Shown: positions 11,101 to 24,444 of the stretch, one piece after another
How the letters are laid out: each line of letters begins with the position of its first letter
How positions within the stretch are numbered: the stretch's first letter is position 1
Notes under the pieces: generated by a model
Told to the model about the DNA's origin: nothing
Databases searched by the model: none
Seen by the model: only the letters and a program-made list of their open reading frames with translations
Position numbers and translations under genes: made by a program
Source: Cheilinus undulatus
Lineage: Eukaryota; Chordata; Actinopteri; Labriformes; Labridae
Length of the DNA: 64,000 nt
Assembly (NCBI RefSeq): GCF_018320785.1
Contig: NC_054884.1
Location: 17,051,667-17,115,666, forward strand
Direction: 5' to 3'

Positions 11101-12961
11101 ACTTGCAACTTTGCATGTTTTCTGGCAGTGAGATAGTTTATAACACATCCCTTCTGTAAGCAAAATACTTCCAAGTTGTTCTTTTTCCCCACAAGGTCGT
11201 CAGTTTTTCCTCTTGGATATTCTCTCCTTCATTTGCGTCTTCTTAATGCTAGTTTACCTCCTAGTTACCACCAAGTTGACCCAAAATAATTACAGGGTCA
11301 TTAAGAGCAAGATGACACTCAGCAGTGTGAATGCTTGGCACATCGATCCAGGGATTCAGCTGATAAAAGGCTCTGTTTGTTAGTCTTACATAATCGGTTC
11401 ATTGAGAATTTTAATATCAGAATGGCAATGTTACAGACATCTATTTTTCAAGATAACCTGGACTATTAGAATATGTGTGCTGCAAGGATGCCCGATGAAT
11501 GTATGAAAAGTTGTATGACCAGAAAGACAAAGTAAAGGGGGAAACGTTACTTGAATCTCATAAAACTTTATACAAATCACACCCTGGTCAACAATGAACT
11601 AACCTTTTTATATCTGCATTTAGTTCCTGTTGGTCCTGTGTATCAGGAGAAAAAATAACTTTCTAAAGCACAAAAGAAATAATCACTGTAAAACCAATTC
11701 ACATTTTGCTCAAATGTGGTATTCCAGTGCATACTCCATAGAAATCCATCTTAGGGTTCCTGAGATATTGAAAACAACCTTTGTGCTACTTCTTTGGGAT
11801 CGTCTGCAATTCTAGTGGGTTGGGAGGGATAACATACTAAGATCTTCTAACACAACTCTGTAAGATTCGTGACTACCAATTGAAAGTTTCTTTCTCTGTC
11901 TTTTGACTCCAGGCTGTGTCCACGGGGGATGTGAGGAGAGAGATTACCTTTTGTAAGAAGACAGGGGTACGAATCCTGGGCATCGTTGAGAACATGAGTG
12001 GCTTTGTTTGTCCACATTGCTCAGTAAGTCCACCTTTCTTTTTATTGAATTGGTTCATATGTAAATTATCAGTGTATCGGACTAAGTCAGTTTGTAAGAA
12101 TGTATCAGTATTGTTTTAAATACATGCTGAATAAGATGTTCACCAAATTACATACTTACTTTTTTAAAAACTGGGCTTAATTATTCTGTCTTTGCAGGAA
12201 TGCAGCAACATATTCTCCAAGGGAGGAGGTGAGGAGTTAGCCAAGCTGACTGGATCAGTATTCCTAGGTGAGATCAGTGGGATTGAGTTGCATGTTATGC
12301 TCACTTTCAGCCACAAGGTGTCGCATCACACTGTGATAACACATCACTCCTCTCCCAGCATCCATTCATGTTTTAGGAGGCATTTTACATCACTGCCTTG
12401 CTGCTAAAATGGTCGATCCAGACTTCAGTGCAGAGGTTTATAAATAGCTCAGTGAAAGCATGATGCATACTTATCAATAATTCTCTTTCAAATTAATTGA
12501 TCATTTAACGTTTGACGCAGTGGTTATCCGCTTTGAGAGCGAATCAATCTCGTGAGTAATGATGCAGCTAATTCAGCTTAGCCTGTGGCAGTGAGGAGGC
12601 AGCTGTTCACACTGCAATGCTTTAGCCATGTAAGAATTTGATAAATCAATGCTCTTAAAAATCCACTTATTTCTCACTATTGATGATCAGGTATAAGCAT
12701 GTCAGTAATGAGGGCTACTTTAAGCATCAAAGTAGAGGTCAATATTTTTAACCCTGATATATCAGGTGTAAAATATGCTGAAGTAGTTCTAGTAATTGGT
12801 TCATTATGTCGTGTCTTTCAGGTTCTGTGCCCTTGGATCCCCAACTCAGCTCCAGTATAGAAGAGGGCAAAGACTTCCTGCAGTCGTTTCCTGACAGCGC
12901 CACCTTCAGTGCCATCAGCAGTATTTCTCAGACTTTGCTCAACAGCCTCCAAACATCTTGA
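8165..12961 (+). CDS. nubp2: NUBP2, cytosolic Fe-S cluster assembly factor (complete, 7 coding exons)
   Basis: Exons: 8165-8180, 8705-8820, 10274-10472, 10596-10750, 11913-12023, 12198-12267 and 12822-12961. Phases agree at every join, giving 807 bases, 268 residues plus TGA (human NUBP2 is 271). This is a Mrp/NBP35 P-loop ATPase. The deviant Walker A motif GKGGVGKST is residues 21-29 and Walker [12 protein letters not shown] is 126-136. The CPHCSEC motif at 195-201 supplies the cysteines that bind the bridging Fe-S cluster. With NUBP1 it forms the scaffold complex that builds 4Fe-4S clusters for cytosolic and nuclear proteins. The short first exon encodes only MEQNN plus one base, lacking the N-terminal ferredoxin-like cysteines of NUBP1, as expected for NUBP2. 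It is head to head with spsb3 and tail to tail with atp6v0c. Confidence 0.97.
8929..9010 (+). repeat. hAT-like repeat fragment
   Basis: CCAGTGGTTTTCAACCTTTTT followed by AAGGCACACC resembles the end of hAT-type elements that begin CAGTGGTTCTCAA. The other end was not found. Confidence 0.4.
9317..10015 (+). mobile_element. ATTAATCGCA-type TIR element, second copy
   Basis: The left end GAGCTGTCAAGATTA is complementary to the right end TAATCTTTTGACAGCCCT with small gaps. Subterminal CGATTAATCGC and TAATTGCAATTAA are characteristic. It provides an uninterrupted version of the split element at 2498-4300, apart from its own SINE insertion near 9525-9705. There is no coding capacity. Confidence 0.65.
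9525..9705 (+). mobile_element. tRNA-derived SINE, decayed copy
   Basis: The tRNA-like head (GGCCTAACAGTTAGGTGGCG) is followed by a body reading CCTTTCCTGCATTCCTCTC, CTCATCCCTGTTTCTGACTC, and TAAATAAAGGCATAAAAAGC before an A-rich tail. The body matches the better preserved SINE at 55193-55367. The B-box region has degenerated (CCAGTTCTGGG). Confidence 0.65.
10751..11912 (+). other. nubp2 intron 4, nothing recognised
   Basis: AT-rich intronic sequence between the GTACTT donor and the GACTCCAG acceptor. No supported feature was seen. Confidence 0.5.
12268..12821 (+). other. nubp2 intron 6, nothing recognised
   Basis: Intron between a GTGAGA donor and a TCTTTCAG acceptor. No supported feature was seen. 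Confidence 0.5.
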
Positions 12962-13300
12962 GACATCAATTTATTCAGGATTATGTTGTGAAAAGTACAG
13001 AATAATGCAAATGTAATGATTTCCATGTTGAATTTCATCCTGTACAGTTGATCATATAAAGCTTTTTAATGATTTTCTTGTTTCACACCTTGTCATTTCA
13101 AATCACTATCTGCTAACAGTACAAGGCAGCCTTTGTTAGCAGTTATCTCTCAGTGCTGCAGTTCTGCAGGGCGTAAACCACAGTGTGAAGATTATCAGGC
13201 TTTACCACAGAGTGAAAAACAGCCACTCAGTGAGTCTTTTTTACAGCATTTTTGGAAACATCATTTAGTAATAAAGTTGTAAAGTCATGATGCCTTTCAA
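12962..13300 (+). other. nubp2 3' UTR
   Basis: Sequence following the TGA stop. The first canonical polyadenylation signal downstream, AATAAA, is at 13270-13275. An earlier weaker TATAAA variant lies near 13055. The true cleavage site cannot be set from sequence alone. Confidence 0.5.
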
Positions 13301-14639
13301 AGCTTGTTTCACAGCAGAATACACAGTTCTGAAAACACCTCATTGTGTGTTGAAGCCAGTCAAATCTAAGTTGGAATCTTCTTTAATTCGATTGTGACAC
13401 ACGTCGACACATCAGGATAATTTCAATACCAGCGGTAATACAAGATTGTAGATTGGCGCTTCAGTAAATGCATCACCAGCAGGTCCATTTTCAGAAAACA
13501 AACTCCAGATCAAATTGTATCAGTCTGCATTAAACTAGGCCAAACCTGATCACTAATCCCAGTGGATTTCTGCTACACGCTACAAAGGAAATCATCAAGT
13601 CTTGTGTCATTTTTTGGAGGAGCTTTATGACACAAAACATACATTTTGATCTGGTTTAATCTTCTGGAAGTAGTCTGCTCTTCAGCCTTTATATCCAACA
13701 GCAACAAGACACTGAAACCCATGCAGGAGTTTAATGGCTGGAATATGGAAGAGATGAAGTACAGCCACAGATGAGAGGGGGGAGAGGGGTGAATGAGATG
13801 GAGAGGAGATGGAAATTTGGAAATTACACTTGTGAGACCCAACATGGGGCACACACACCTTTAATGCAAACAGCAGTACTACAGGAGAAACACTGAAGTT
13901 TGAGAATGTTTGCGTAATGATTAGAATACAGCTACACACAAAAACTCCCACTTCACCAGCAACATACTAAAGGCAATCTTAATTATTAAACCAAGAATTA
14001 CATCCAGAGGAATTCCAACCACTTATCACAATTACCCCACAGTGCATTAAATCTATCTATATAGATATTTATATGTCTGTATATAATATGTATAATATAT
14101 CTTGGGGAATTAAAGACTTTTGCTGCATTAAACAGTTCAATGAACAATTTCTTATAAATAAAATCAGTGGAAAAAAATCGTAAGTCCATATACATTTCTC
14201 TTTACAAATAGATCCTCGAGATTAATGCAGAAACTGTGTCAACTCCCGGGTTGATGTGGGAGGAGAAAAAGCTGTGCGGCCCTTTGGTCAGCTCTCTATG
14301 ACCAGAGGCTGGGCTGCCTCAGCCGGCCTCAAGGCCTGACATAAGTGGAGGGAAAAAAAGGAATCTTCATCATACGACTGTTTTGAAACACACACACACA
14401 AGACAGACGAATCACTACATTGCGCATTTACAAGTTGACTATCAAATCGGGACGACTGTACACATTGTTGAGATAAGACCATATTTATGGAGCCATTTTA
14501 ATTCATTTTTTCCCCGCCTTCACTTCTTTCATCTCGTGTGGCAGAAATTTTTTACAATTTTTTCCCCATTTTACACTTTTTCTCCAGCAGCAACATAAAG
14601 GACAGATCTTGTGGTGGAGATGTTTGGTTGTTTTCTTTC
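13301..14639 (-). other. atp6v0c 3' UTR and convergent spacer
   Basis: Downstream of the atp6v0c stop on the minus strand. Long, AT-rich 3' UTRs are usual for this gene, so much of this span is probably transcribed. A short (CACA) run is at 14390-14400. No separate gene was seen. Confidence 0.4.
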
Positions 14640-17600
14640 TTATTTCGTGGAGAGAATGAGGGCAACAATAAGCCCGTAGAGACCCAAGACCTCGGCGAAA
14701 ATCAAAATGAGGATCATGCCCACAAAAAGTCGCGGCTGTTGAGCTGTGCCCCTCACGCCTGCGTCTCCCACAATGCCGATGGCGAAGCCTGCTGCCAGCC
14801 CACTAAGGCCCACACTCAACCCGGCACCCAGATGGAGAAAACTCCTGAACACAAAGAATACAGTGTTAATATCAGGACTAATAACTTTTACAGATTTTAA
14901 GTCATTTCAGCAGATAAGAAAACTGTCAAAAACTAAAAAGTCAGATCATTTCAAACAGGTTTTACTGGATCCAAGTTATTTAGTAGACGCTTTCAAAAAT
15001 GGCGTACATTTGACAGGTAGACAGGTGTTCCATGAGTTAAGGACCTTGCCCAAGGATCCAAACTGGATATTATTAATTTAATTCAACAAACATCTTAGCC
15101 CTGCTTAATGTAAAATATCCTGCACTGTCTCTTACAGCTTTACTATCACCCCAATACTGTAAGAAAGCTCGCAGTGGCAAAATGCCTCACCTCATATGAA
15201 CATTTGCACTAAATAATGTAAACTATCTTAATTTATCTTATCTGCCTATATCCTTGCATATTTTAGACTTCAAATCATATCTAGTCAGCATCCTTGCACC
15301 CTTTGCACATCCTGCAACCATGCTATCAATGTACATAGACTTGGATATCCTAGACAAAGTACCTAAAAGAGCTTGTACATATTTAAATTTGATGTTTTTT
15401 TAATTTTTAAAAAAGTTTTGTTTAAGTCTGTCCATTCAGAGCAAAGCTAAGTAGAGTCAAATTCCTTACTACGTAAGCATATGTGACCAATAAAGCTGAT
15501 TCAGTAATATAACTTAAGCCATTAAAACAGGCTTTAAAGTTTAAAAAATGAGGATTAAAAAAAGTATCTTGAGCTGACATAGCTCTGTTGATCCTCCCTA
15601 AGGGTCAACAAATATATTCGTACATATAGCTGATATTTACCCTTTCAAGCCAATATCTGCAGATATCAATGATGATATTATCAATGATGATAATATCGTG
15701 CATACCGATTCTTCATCTCTCAGGAATTACAGTGAACACTTTGCACACTATTCAGTTATTTGCAATTATGAGTAAATTATATACTAGGTATGGCTGCTAT
15801 TTTTGTATTTTGATAATGCAGCTTTGCACTAAAACTGGTGTTTTACCAAAACTACTGACACAAACAAGCTTGTATGGATCTATTGTAAGACAAATTCTTA
15901 GACGATCATCTAAATAAGTTTAAACACAGGAACTATGTCCCCTGCACATGCTGTCATGGGGCTGAAACTGCAGTCTAAGGTGTTAAACTGCACTGGCTGT
16001 GTTAACTATGAGGAAACAGTATGTCACAGTGCTTGTATGTGTTTAATTATTTATGGTTAATGGATCTTGTGAATAGTGGAGCTACACTGGGGCGGCGGCT
16101 CAAAAGATAAAACTTCTATTTTGTTTTGGCTTCTGTTTCTTTAGGAGGTTTGTGCATTGCAGTGTTACTGTTGGTCTTAGGCATAGTTTTAGTCCAGTTT
16201 TAGTTAATAAAATGTCCTTACATTTTCGTCTAAGTAATATATCTTGTGAAATAATGACAATATAACTGAAAAAACTCATTTTAATCCACTATAAATAGTA
16301 ATCTTTGAAATAAACTGAGGAAAATATTGTCATACTTTTAACAGCTCTCTCACTTCATCTCTGCTTGAGTTTTCACAGATTAAATGCAGAGGGGAGAAAT
16401 ATGTATTTTCAAAAGCATTTAGCACTAACATTTAAGTCTTGTTTTAGTCTGCTTTGTGAAAAATGTAACGTTTTTATTTTATTTCAAGCTAGTCTTAGTC
16501 TCGTCTTCCTCACAGTAAAAAATTAGTTGACTAATAATTTTAGTCTTAGTCAACCAAATTAACACTGATGCATTACAAAATAAGACATTAACACAACTGA
16601 ACTTGCAAAATTAACACCTTGATTTTGCCAAGCCCTGCAAAACTGACAGGACTGAACCCACACTGCACTTGAACCATGAATGAGCCCCTCCTACTATTTC
16701 CATAATAAAATAATGACAACAGAAGAACAGTGCAAACGTCTGTAGTCAATTGAACTCACTTGTAGAGGGTGACTTTGTCTGAGAGGTTGTTGGCAATCAG
16801 CACCGCTACTACCAGGCCGTAGATAGCTATAATACCCGCCATGACTACGGGGATGATTGACTTCATGATGAGCTCTGGCCTCATCACAGACATGGCTGCG
16901 ATCCCCGTACCACTCTTGGCTGTGCCATAGGCTGCTCCCAAGGCTGTTGGGAAAGAGAGAGTAACTTTAGATAAATAAACATTTGAAAAAAAAATAGAGT
17001 ACACACAATACAATGCAAAAGGGAAATAAGATAGCAGGCAAACCACAGAAGGTGGAAGGCACAGCTGAATAATGAAGCAGAACTGAAACAAGAGATGGTG
17101 AAACAATACTATAACCTAATGTTTCTCTTCCCCTCAAAAATCCAACATGGCTCCACTGGGGGAATTTTGCAAGTATGAAATGGTAATAACATTCTTGCAC
17201 AGTCCTGAGACCAAAAAGCACTTTTTCATTTCTTTAAAACGGCTTCAGCCCTTGTTATTTCAGGGATGACTCTGCCAGACAGCTGTAGAGTAGTAAATCA
17301 CTCTTTGAATGAAAAAAAGCCTCATTAGGCTTAAGCACACAGGGAACTGCTGACATCATAAAAGAGCAGGATGCTACATCTCCAGAAGCAGCATCAGAGC
17401 AGTATGGGTACCATAGGAGGACTAGCAGTATACACAGCTGCTATTTGCAATCTCCAGTGCACACTGGCCTGCATCAGTGAAATGTGACGGGGAGGGAGGA
17501 GAAGAAAAAGCTACATCAGCATTTTAGCCCACTGAGGAGAAAGCAGAGTGTACCTACGTCACAAGAGTCTGACTACAAGACAAGAGTGAAAGAGAAAATC

Positions 17601-20600
17601 AATACCACTATGCTCCAAAATTAGAAAATGTGAGTATCTAGATAAAGAACATCACGTATGAATTACGCCCATGTTTAAATTATGTACAATGATGAGAGAA
17701 TTGAAGGGGGAAGAAAACTAAGAAGCAACAGAGGAGGATCCCTCTTGCAGGACAGAGAAGCCAGATATGCTTTAAATCTAATGTGTACATAATTAACCAC
17801 TATCTGCCTTATGAAATAGATCAACAATGGCTGTCAAAACACAGGAGTGTGTCAGGAGTCAGAAGCTGGTTTGACAAGAGTTTATGTCACGTGTGTATCT
17901 GCACATTTCCTGATGTGGGCATATTTATTTCCTCAGCCACAGCAAAGAAACAGAGATGGCAAAACAAGACACTAACACCTAGTCTAAATCAGCAGCATTA
18001 CTTTCATTATCTACTAGCAGCATCACATGCCTTCTTTACACATAATTTGTAGTTATACAGTGAACGATATTTACCTATTTGAAGAGTTCTACAATGCTGC
18101 TTTGACTCAGAAAATAGCCACCTGCCCTCTGTGGCTTTTCATTGCACTAACAAACCAGTGTTTGTTGTTAAATGTCTGCAACTTGCAAAATGAGTCAGAT
18201 TGGTTGGCCAGTAAAAACTTATGCAACATAGTTAAACAACAACTAATGCAATATAAAAGTAAGCATACACATTCTTGGATTATTATACTGATCTTGTCAT
18301 GTCACTGGCATAACAAACAAGGACCAGGCAGTGTTGGCTTCTCGCAGCTTCATTGCCAATGTACTGATGATGATTATATCTGAAATGCCTCCTGAAATAT
18401 CATTTTAGGCAGCGGCCTTGTGCACACAGCCGGAGGTGTCCTGCCCTCTGTTCCTTCCTATTTCTTGGGACAAAGTGTTGCACAAGCTAGGAAATGGTTC
18501 TGGTTAGCTCAGAGACTAGCTGTGAGGCTTTCTGGCAAAAAGATCTGGGAGGCAGACAGGAAAATGATGCGGGCCAATCTTCAAATGTGCTCATGGCAGC
18601 CTGCCACGTCCCCTTCATTGATCTACTACCAGACTGATGCCGTCAATACAAGGTTAAATCACTCCTGCCCATTTATAGCGATACATTGAGTATAACTTGG
18701 CACCATTTTCACAAATGCCCAAGTAACAATCTCTTACTTTGTCCTCTGACTTTGTGGGTGAGCCAAATTATTTGCTAGCACACCACCAAATTGTACTAAC
18801 TATGCTGTGCATCACATCCAAAAACAGATAAAAGCCCACCAGTAGATTAAAATAAAAACTGACAAAGATAGCACAAGTAATAATGCGATGTTTGTCCCAT
18901 CAAATTTAGCAGTTGCAAGAGAATATTCAGGAAACACCTAAGGCTTTTTTTAAATACCTGTAACTTTCAGCCATGCATAAACAACCATTGCAGTATGTTA
19001 CCGTCAGTAATGTTATCCTCCACCTCTGTTCTCTCTCAGTAAGCTCAGCCTCACTAAGGTGTGACAGGTGAGGCTTGATGGAGAAAAGCTTGAGTCCTCA
19101 AACATTCTGCCCTGACGATTAAATGTTTGATGGCTGGTTATGTCGGCTTCTACAGCTGTGTGGAAGCACAACCTCTGGGTTTATAATCCTAATCCCCTCA
19201 GCTTAGGTGAACAGCTTTTTTCCCCTTTTTCTTTTTTCCTCCCTGCAGAATATTTCATGTATGGGATGCCCTTGTGACGTCTTGTGATGTCAGAGCGGGA
19301 GGTGCCTACAGCGAGGGATGATCTTGCATGCAATAAGCCCACGCATAACACAGCATATTGGTCTGCTCCGAATAGTGGGGGAAAGGGGAAGCACAGTGCT
19401 TTTAAGGAATTAAACAAAGAGGAAGGTCATAGTTGTGAAAAATGTTCTTACAGCTTGCTGGCTGCTGCCTACATTGTTTAAAAATTTGAGACTGCATGCA
19501 GAAATTAGGAGATTCGCTGAGCAATCTGAAATCTGCATCAGAAATGGAGAGATGAGGGAGCAAATGCGCTGCCATCACCAATTATATCTAACCGTTAAGG
19601 AGGACGACGGAAAGACCTTGTGAGTATGAATTAAAGGTAAAGCCATTAACACACATACTTAAAGTAAATTTACTAAGACATTTACTTAAAAGAAACATCC
19701 CACAGTGGCATGGGCTATATGAGAGGAAGATGCTGGAAAAACAAGAGATTCAGTCTTGATGAGTCTGGGCGGCATACATCCAAAAATGTTCTCAGCATGA
19801 CTGTCAGTATACCAATCTGCCTCTCTCTGGTTTTCTTAAAGAAAAACTAATTAAATATATGTCACTGTAGACTGACATTGTGATAAAGTAAGCGAAAGAT
19901 TGAAAACAGCTGCAAGCAGGGCAACAATGGAAGTGGTTGTTTTAATCTCAGGGGTAATAGCACCTTGTGAATGTTTCCTGTCCTGACCCAGACTTTAGTA
20001 AAGGGGAAGTGCTCATGACAGGTCACCATCAGCAGACTACTATAATAGTGTAACATCAGCTGACGCCATAACATCACACAGTAAAAGTCCAGAAATAAGC
20101 TTACTGCTGCAAATGACATGCCCTAGAATAGAAATCCTAAAAAATAATGAAAAATAGACATGCTACATGAGAATTGTGCAGTGAATTACATTATTTGATA
20201 TTTAGAAACTGAAATATGGACCAACACTTAAAATATTACTGATTAACTGTGATACCAAGTTAAAAGCTGAAAAAGTCCTTCAGCTACATTTAAGTGACTA
20301 AAAATCACAGAAGCACAAGATATAATGTTCTTTAAATGACACCACAACACTGTAATATCCTAAAAGCTGAAGTCTGAATCATCAAGTCTCTCCGTCCATC
20401 CCACCACCACCACTACTACCTCCTTCCTTTGTGCCAGCATGATCCCCTCCCTACCGGCTAATTCCCCAGCTGTCACTCCTTCACCACCACAGACCAGTAG
20501 TACAGCAAGCCTCCAGGACAGCCACCACCACGCTGCCCTTCCCCATCACTGCACATTAAACCTGAGCTATGACAAGACCAGCACTGGCTCTGGCAAACAA

Positions 20601-22375
20601 GCAGCTGCCTCTGATTTCCGTGTAGGACTGGACAATGTAAAAATCAAGCATGGATGCTTAAAAATAGGTGGTTTTAAAGTCGTGAATGGCTGTTTCTTAC
20701 AGTTTTTGCACAGTTACTAGGTTAGGCTTGGCTCAGAATTTCCGAAATTCCTGAAATCTACAGCTGAAACACACTTGTAAATCAGATTTCTGTTAAGCAT
20801 GCAGTCCAGTGTGATTTGCTAAAAGACGATTAAAAATTCCTTTCCCTCTTTGACTGTTAAATAGGCACATGGGAAGGAATCAATGATAGTATTATTTCAA
20901 GAAAAACTCCTTGATAGAACAGTATGTACCATCTTACACCACACAATAGCCAGTTTTGGCAAATGGCCGTGAGCTACTGCAGGTCATGCCCTCTGTGACA
21001 TGGTCAATTAGCACTAGCAGATTGTTGATTTCTCACTGAAGCTGCATCAATCCCACCAGTCACCCTGTTCACATGATACAGCATCCCACTGACATATGAT
21101 GCAGCTCTTATCTTGGTTCAGGGAGAGAAAATAATAAACAAGGAAAGGGGCCATAAAATAAGTGTGATAAACTGTAAAAAAAATACAGTTACAAAGTTCA
21201 CTTTCTGTGCCACTTCCCATCTGCAAGTTATAGGCACTAATAACCAATGAAATCAAGCATCTTTAAAGCATTATATTATACTTTTTTGATACAAATTCAG
21301 TCCTTACTTTGTAACTTATATTTGTAATTCTCTAGATCAGAGGCCAGACGGCAATTCCAAGTCAGAAGTCTCGTCATGTGATTATCATGTGACATTGTGT
21401 CATTCTCCTCAGCAATAAGGAAGTTGACCAGCTGATGGTAATTTCCAGTGGTCACATAAGTGGTGAGAAAAAGCGGTTGAAGAATCAAGATATAAGAAAA
21501 TATATATTAATTTGGAGCAGAGATCAGATTGGATATTTAGGCAGAACAACGGTGAACGTTGCACGACGTCAATCCATATACTGTGCGTCAGTAGATAGAT
21601 TTGTATACCTGCAGGCTAAGATTTGAAGCTTCTATCATATCGCCATGTTTTCTAGCTTCCTCTGGCTTTCACGCCTTGGAAGAAAACTGTGTTAGCTCAA
21701 ACTGAAAAAACGAAACCAATATAACCCACATGCAGAGTGCAACGAACGAGCAAACAGTAAGCTATGCGATAAATGAAGAAACTGCAGACAGCATTAAATA
21801 TAAATCACCGGAAAGCCACTACTTTTACAAAATAGTCACATTTACTGAATATATAACTGTTTTTATTAACAATCAAGATAAGAAAAACGCTACAGATGGC
21901 ATTGCTAGCAAAGCTAACATCAAAGCTAACATATGTAATCGTCATCAGCTAAGGTACATATTCTTCGCTAATATTTTTAACTGTCTTTGAACTGTTGTAG
22001 TATTAAAGTACTATAACTAGTCAAACTGTTCCATATCAAAGTCTAACAAATACCACATGCTAACCAAATACGGCGTTAAGTCTAAATATTTGTCAGCTAA
22101 AGATTAGCATTGCGACGTTAACGTTAGCACTGCTAACACTAGCCGTTGGCTTTAAGACGTCAGAAGACGCACTGTGGTTGACAATTCAAAGCAACCTGAA
22201 AGAAATAGCGTAAAGTAATAAAGGGGTTAGCAGCATGTATACAAGTTAACATTTTGTTACAACAAGGTTAAATATAAAAGATGATAAAACTGTTATATTT
22301 ACCGCTGAACACCATAGCCGCAGAGGCTCCCATTACTCCGAAGAACGGAGAGTATTCTGGGCTTTCGGCCGACAT
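14640..22375 (-). CDS. atp6v0c: V-type H+-ATPase 16-kDa proteolipid subunit c (complete, 3 coding exons)
   Basis: Exons on the minus strand: 22375-22303, 16943-16760 and 14844-14640. Joins are in phase, giving 462 bases, 153 residues plus TAA (human 155). The protein is the c subunit of the V0 rotor ring, which carries protons across lysosomal, endosomal, Golgi and synaptic-vesicle membranes. It has four hydrophobic helices with family-typical segments: [14 protein letters not shown] then [20 protein letters not shown] (helices 1-2), [20 protein letters not shown], and [20 protein letters not shown] with [20 protein letters not shown]. The glutamate in IFAEVLG in the last helix is the proton-binding residue. 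Only a few positions differ from mammals, such as the N-terminus [13 protein letters not shown] and [11 protein letters not shown]. Intron 1 is 5.4 kb. It lies near tbc1d24, as in human. Confidence 0.98.
14965..15070 (+). repeat. L2-like 3' tail fragment
   Basis: TTTAGTAGACGCTTTCAAAA and AAGGACCTTGCCCAAGGATC resemble fish L2-type tails (TTAGCAGACGCTTT, CTTGCCCAAGG). Assigned from memory of consensus words. Confidence 0.45.
16160..16570. repeat. TTTTAGTC-rich interspersed repeat
   Basis: TAGTTTTAGTCCAGTTTTAG at the left and TAGTTGACTAATAATTTTAG with TCTTAGTCAACCAAATTAAC at the right resemble a fish interspersed repeat built on TTAGTC words. No clean ends were found. Confidence 0.35.
16944..22302 (-). 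other. atp6v0c intron 1 (5.4 kb), no gene seen
   Basis: Intron between a GTAAAT donor and a CCCAACAG acceptor. A pyrimidine/ACC-rich patch (20400-20530) and ordinary AT-rich sequence fill it. Short open frames lack domains or splice support. Confidence 0.5.
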
Positions 22376-22640
22376 TCTTACTCACACAATATAAAAATAA
22401 ACTAAATATACAAAATTAATGATGAGTGAAGACTCAGAAAATCGCACTTTGCGAACCCTATCGAAGGCCACAGGCTTGAAATGAAAAACTGAGTATACCA
22501 GGAACCGTCTGACCACCTAACTAGCAGTGTAAACCGGATAGTCACGACTCTTCTGATAAATACCCGGCGCAGCAGCACAAAATGGCGAAGCGGAAAATGT
22601 ATCACCTGACCGGCCGTATGGATAAAACCTATCATGTACT
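22376..22640 (-). promoter_or_regulatory. atp6v0c 5' flank with YY1-like site
   Basis: CpG-containing sequence lies directly upstream of the start codon. AAAATGGCG at 22579-22587 (plus strand) matches the YY1 motif seen at many housekeeping promoters. No TATA box was seen. The 5' UTR limit is unknown. Confidence 0.4.
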
Positions 22641-24444
22641 GGGTGTGGGGGGCGTACCATAGCCAAGTTTGTTAATGATATACAGTGTTGCAAGAGGACT
22701 CTTGTGATCACAAGGGTGATGTTTCAAATGATGTAACGTTTACTATGGATAAAGAACGTGTTTTATTTTTATGTTTATTTTTTAATTTTTTTGAAGGTCA
22801 CCCCTATCAGGCATCACTTTGGTGTGCTCCGCTGCAGGCTCCCCCTTTGATATCAATGCATTCACCCTTCAGAAGCTGGAGGATAATATGAGAATAGACA
22901 AAAGGGTGTGAGGCCCTGTTTTTATTTCAAAACACTTTTAGTAAGGATAAAAGGGTTTAAGGGAAATACGTTATTTTATGCTTGAATTAAGAAAATAGAC
23001 AAAATAAGAAGTTGAACCAAAAGACAACCAAAAGTGACCTCTCCAACTGCTGAAATTCCCAGTGTTTCATGTGTCCACTGTCCAGACACATTTCTGCATT
23101 TTGCACCAGGACTCTACCACGCCGCACGGGATGGTTTTACAGTCAGCTGTGATATGCAGCAACGTGGAGCGTGAGAAGTGAGAGAATTTGAGGTTGAGTG
23201 TGCATGTGATGTTAGTGGGGGAGGGAGCCGAGAATCCCCATTTCACTGTATAGCTCCCAGCAAGTGTGAAGGCTCAGAGATCCAGAAAGAGGAGGGGTCG
23301 GGAGAGCTAGGACATCATAGGAGGGATGAAATGTGTGTGAGTCAGAGGGAGCTTGTGCAGTCCCATTGCCTCCTCCTCCTCCCTGTGCTCTTCCTCCATC
23401 CATCCCTCCATCCTGCTCCCTCTGCATAGCCTGGTCTAGTCAGCACCAGAGATGGACCCCTCCCCCACTCATATCACTGAAAAGCCCCTCCACTCGTGAT
23501 GCAATTTCTACAGCAGCATCAGAGGCCTCCTACCTTTCTAATGCTTTACTCAGGACGCATCTCATTGCTGCTGCAAAATAATTATGCAACAAGAAGGGAT
23601 CATATTTGAGGCATGGATGGTGTGTGTTTGTTGATGCATTAATAACAGAAAGGTCAAAATTAACAGGATGATCTCTTGGTTTTCTCTGCTGACAGAACAT
23701 CGATCCACAATTGACTCCTTCTGCTGGATACAACTGTAGTCTCTCTCTTCAGAATGGATTATGATGCTTCTGTTCTCTGAAGACATTTGCAAACAACCAG
23801 CTCATCTGACAGCATGGAGTAGTAACATGATCACCCATGTGTCTGCTCCTTGTTTGTTTTGGGTGCATGGATACAAGGATTTGACTGAAGCTCTTGTCCT
23901 TGAGTGGTATTAATCAATAAGATGAGATAAGACAAGGTTTTTTTAACAAGACTGCTCAGATTTTTCAAGGAGGTAGAAAAGAGAACTGTAAAAAACTCTC
24001 ACCAGGTGGTGATTAGATCAAGATACTCAAGATGCACCTCAACACATTTATCTTTCACTGTTACAGTAATGTAGTTTAAGATGCACAGGCAAACAATGAT
24101 GATTTCATCCTGGATCTAGATCCTCCTTCTTCAAGTAGACCTGATACTTCAAAGAAAAGTATGTGAAGTACTTTATGGTCTACTGTTGCATGCTAAGTCA
24201 TAAGTCTTTGACTTGCACATGCAAATATATGCCATTTAAAATACAAGGTTAACACATTTAAACTAGGTGGTGCATTTAAAACCACAATACATACTAAAAT
24301 GACATTACAGTGGGGAGTGAGACAGAATATAGTTTAAGAAAAAGTCTGTATGTGAATCAAAATCAACTTTATTAGCCAGGTATTGTGGTGGTGGGGGCAG
24401 CTGAAAGACAAAAGACAAATTTCTCCTGGGAATAAAAAAGTGCA

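Larger units (their letters stand above)
14845..16759 (-). other. atp6v0c intron 2
   Basis: Contains an L2-like tail at 14965-15070, a small hairpin of GATATTATCA and TGATAATATC near 15675-15700, and a repeat-like stretch at 16160-16570. No exon was recognised. Confidence 0.5.

Noticed and set aside
22600-22612. CLEAR/TFEB site near the atp6v0c promoter (ATCACCTGAC)
   Set aside because: Two mismatches to GTCACGTGAC, including a core base, so it is not a supportable call even though V-ATPase genes are known TFEB targets.
23178-23581. Possible gene in a GC-richer stretch with overlapping frames on both strands
   Set aside because: No domain, no matching splice sites and low-complexity Ser/Pro/Leu composition in every frame.
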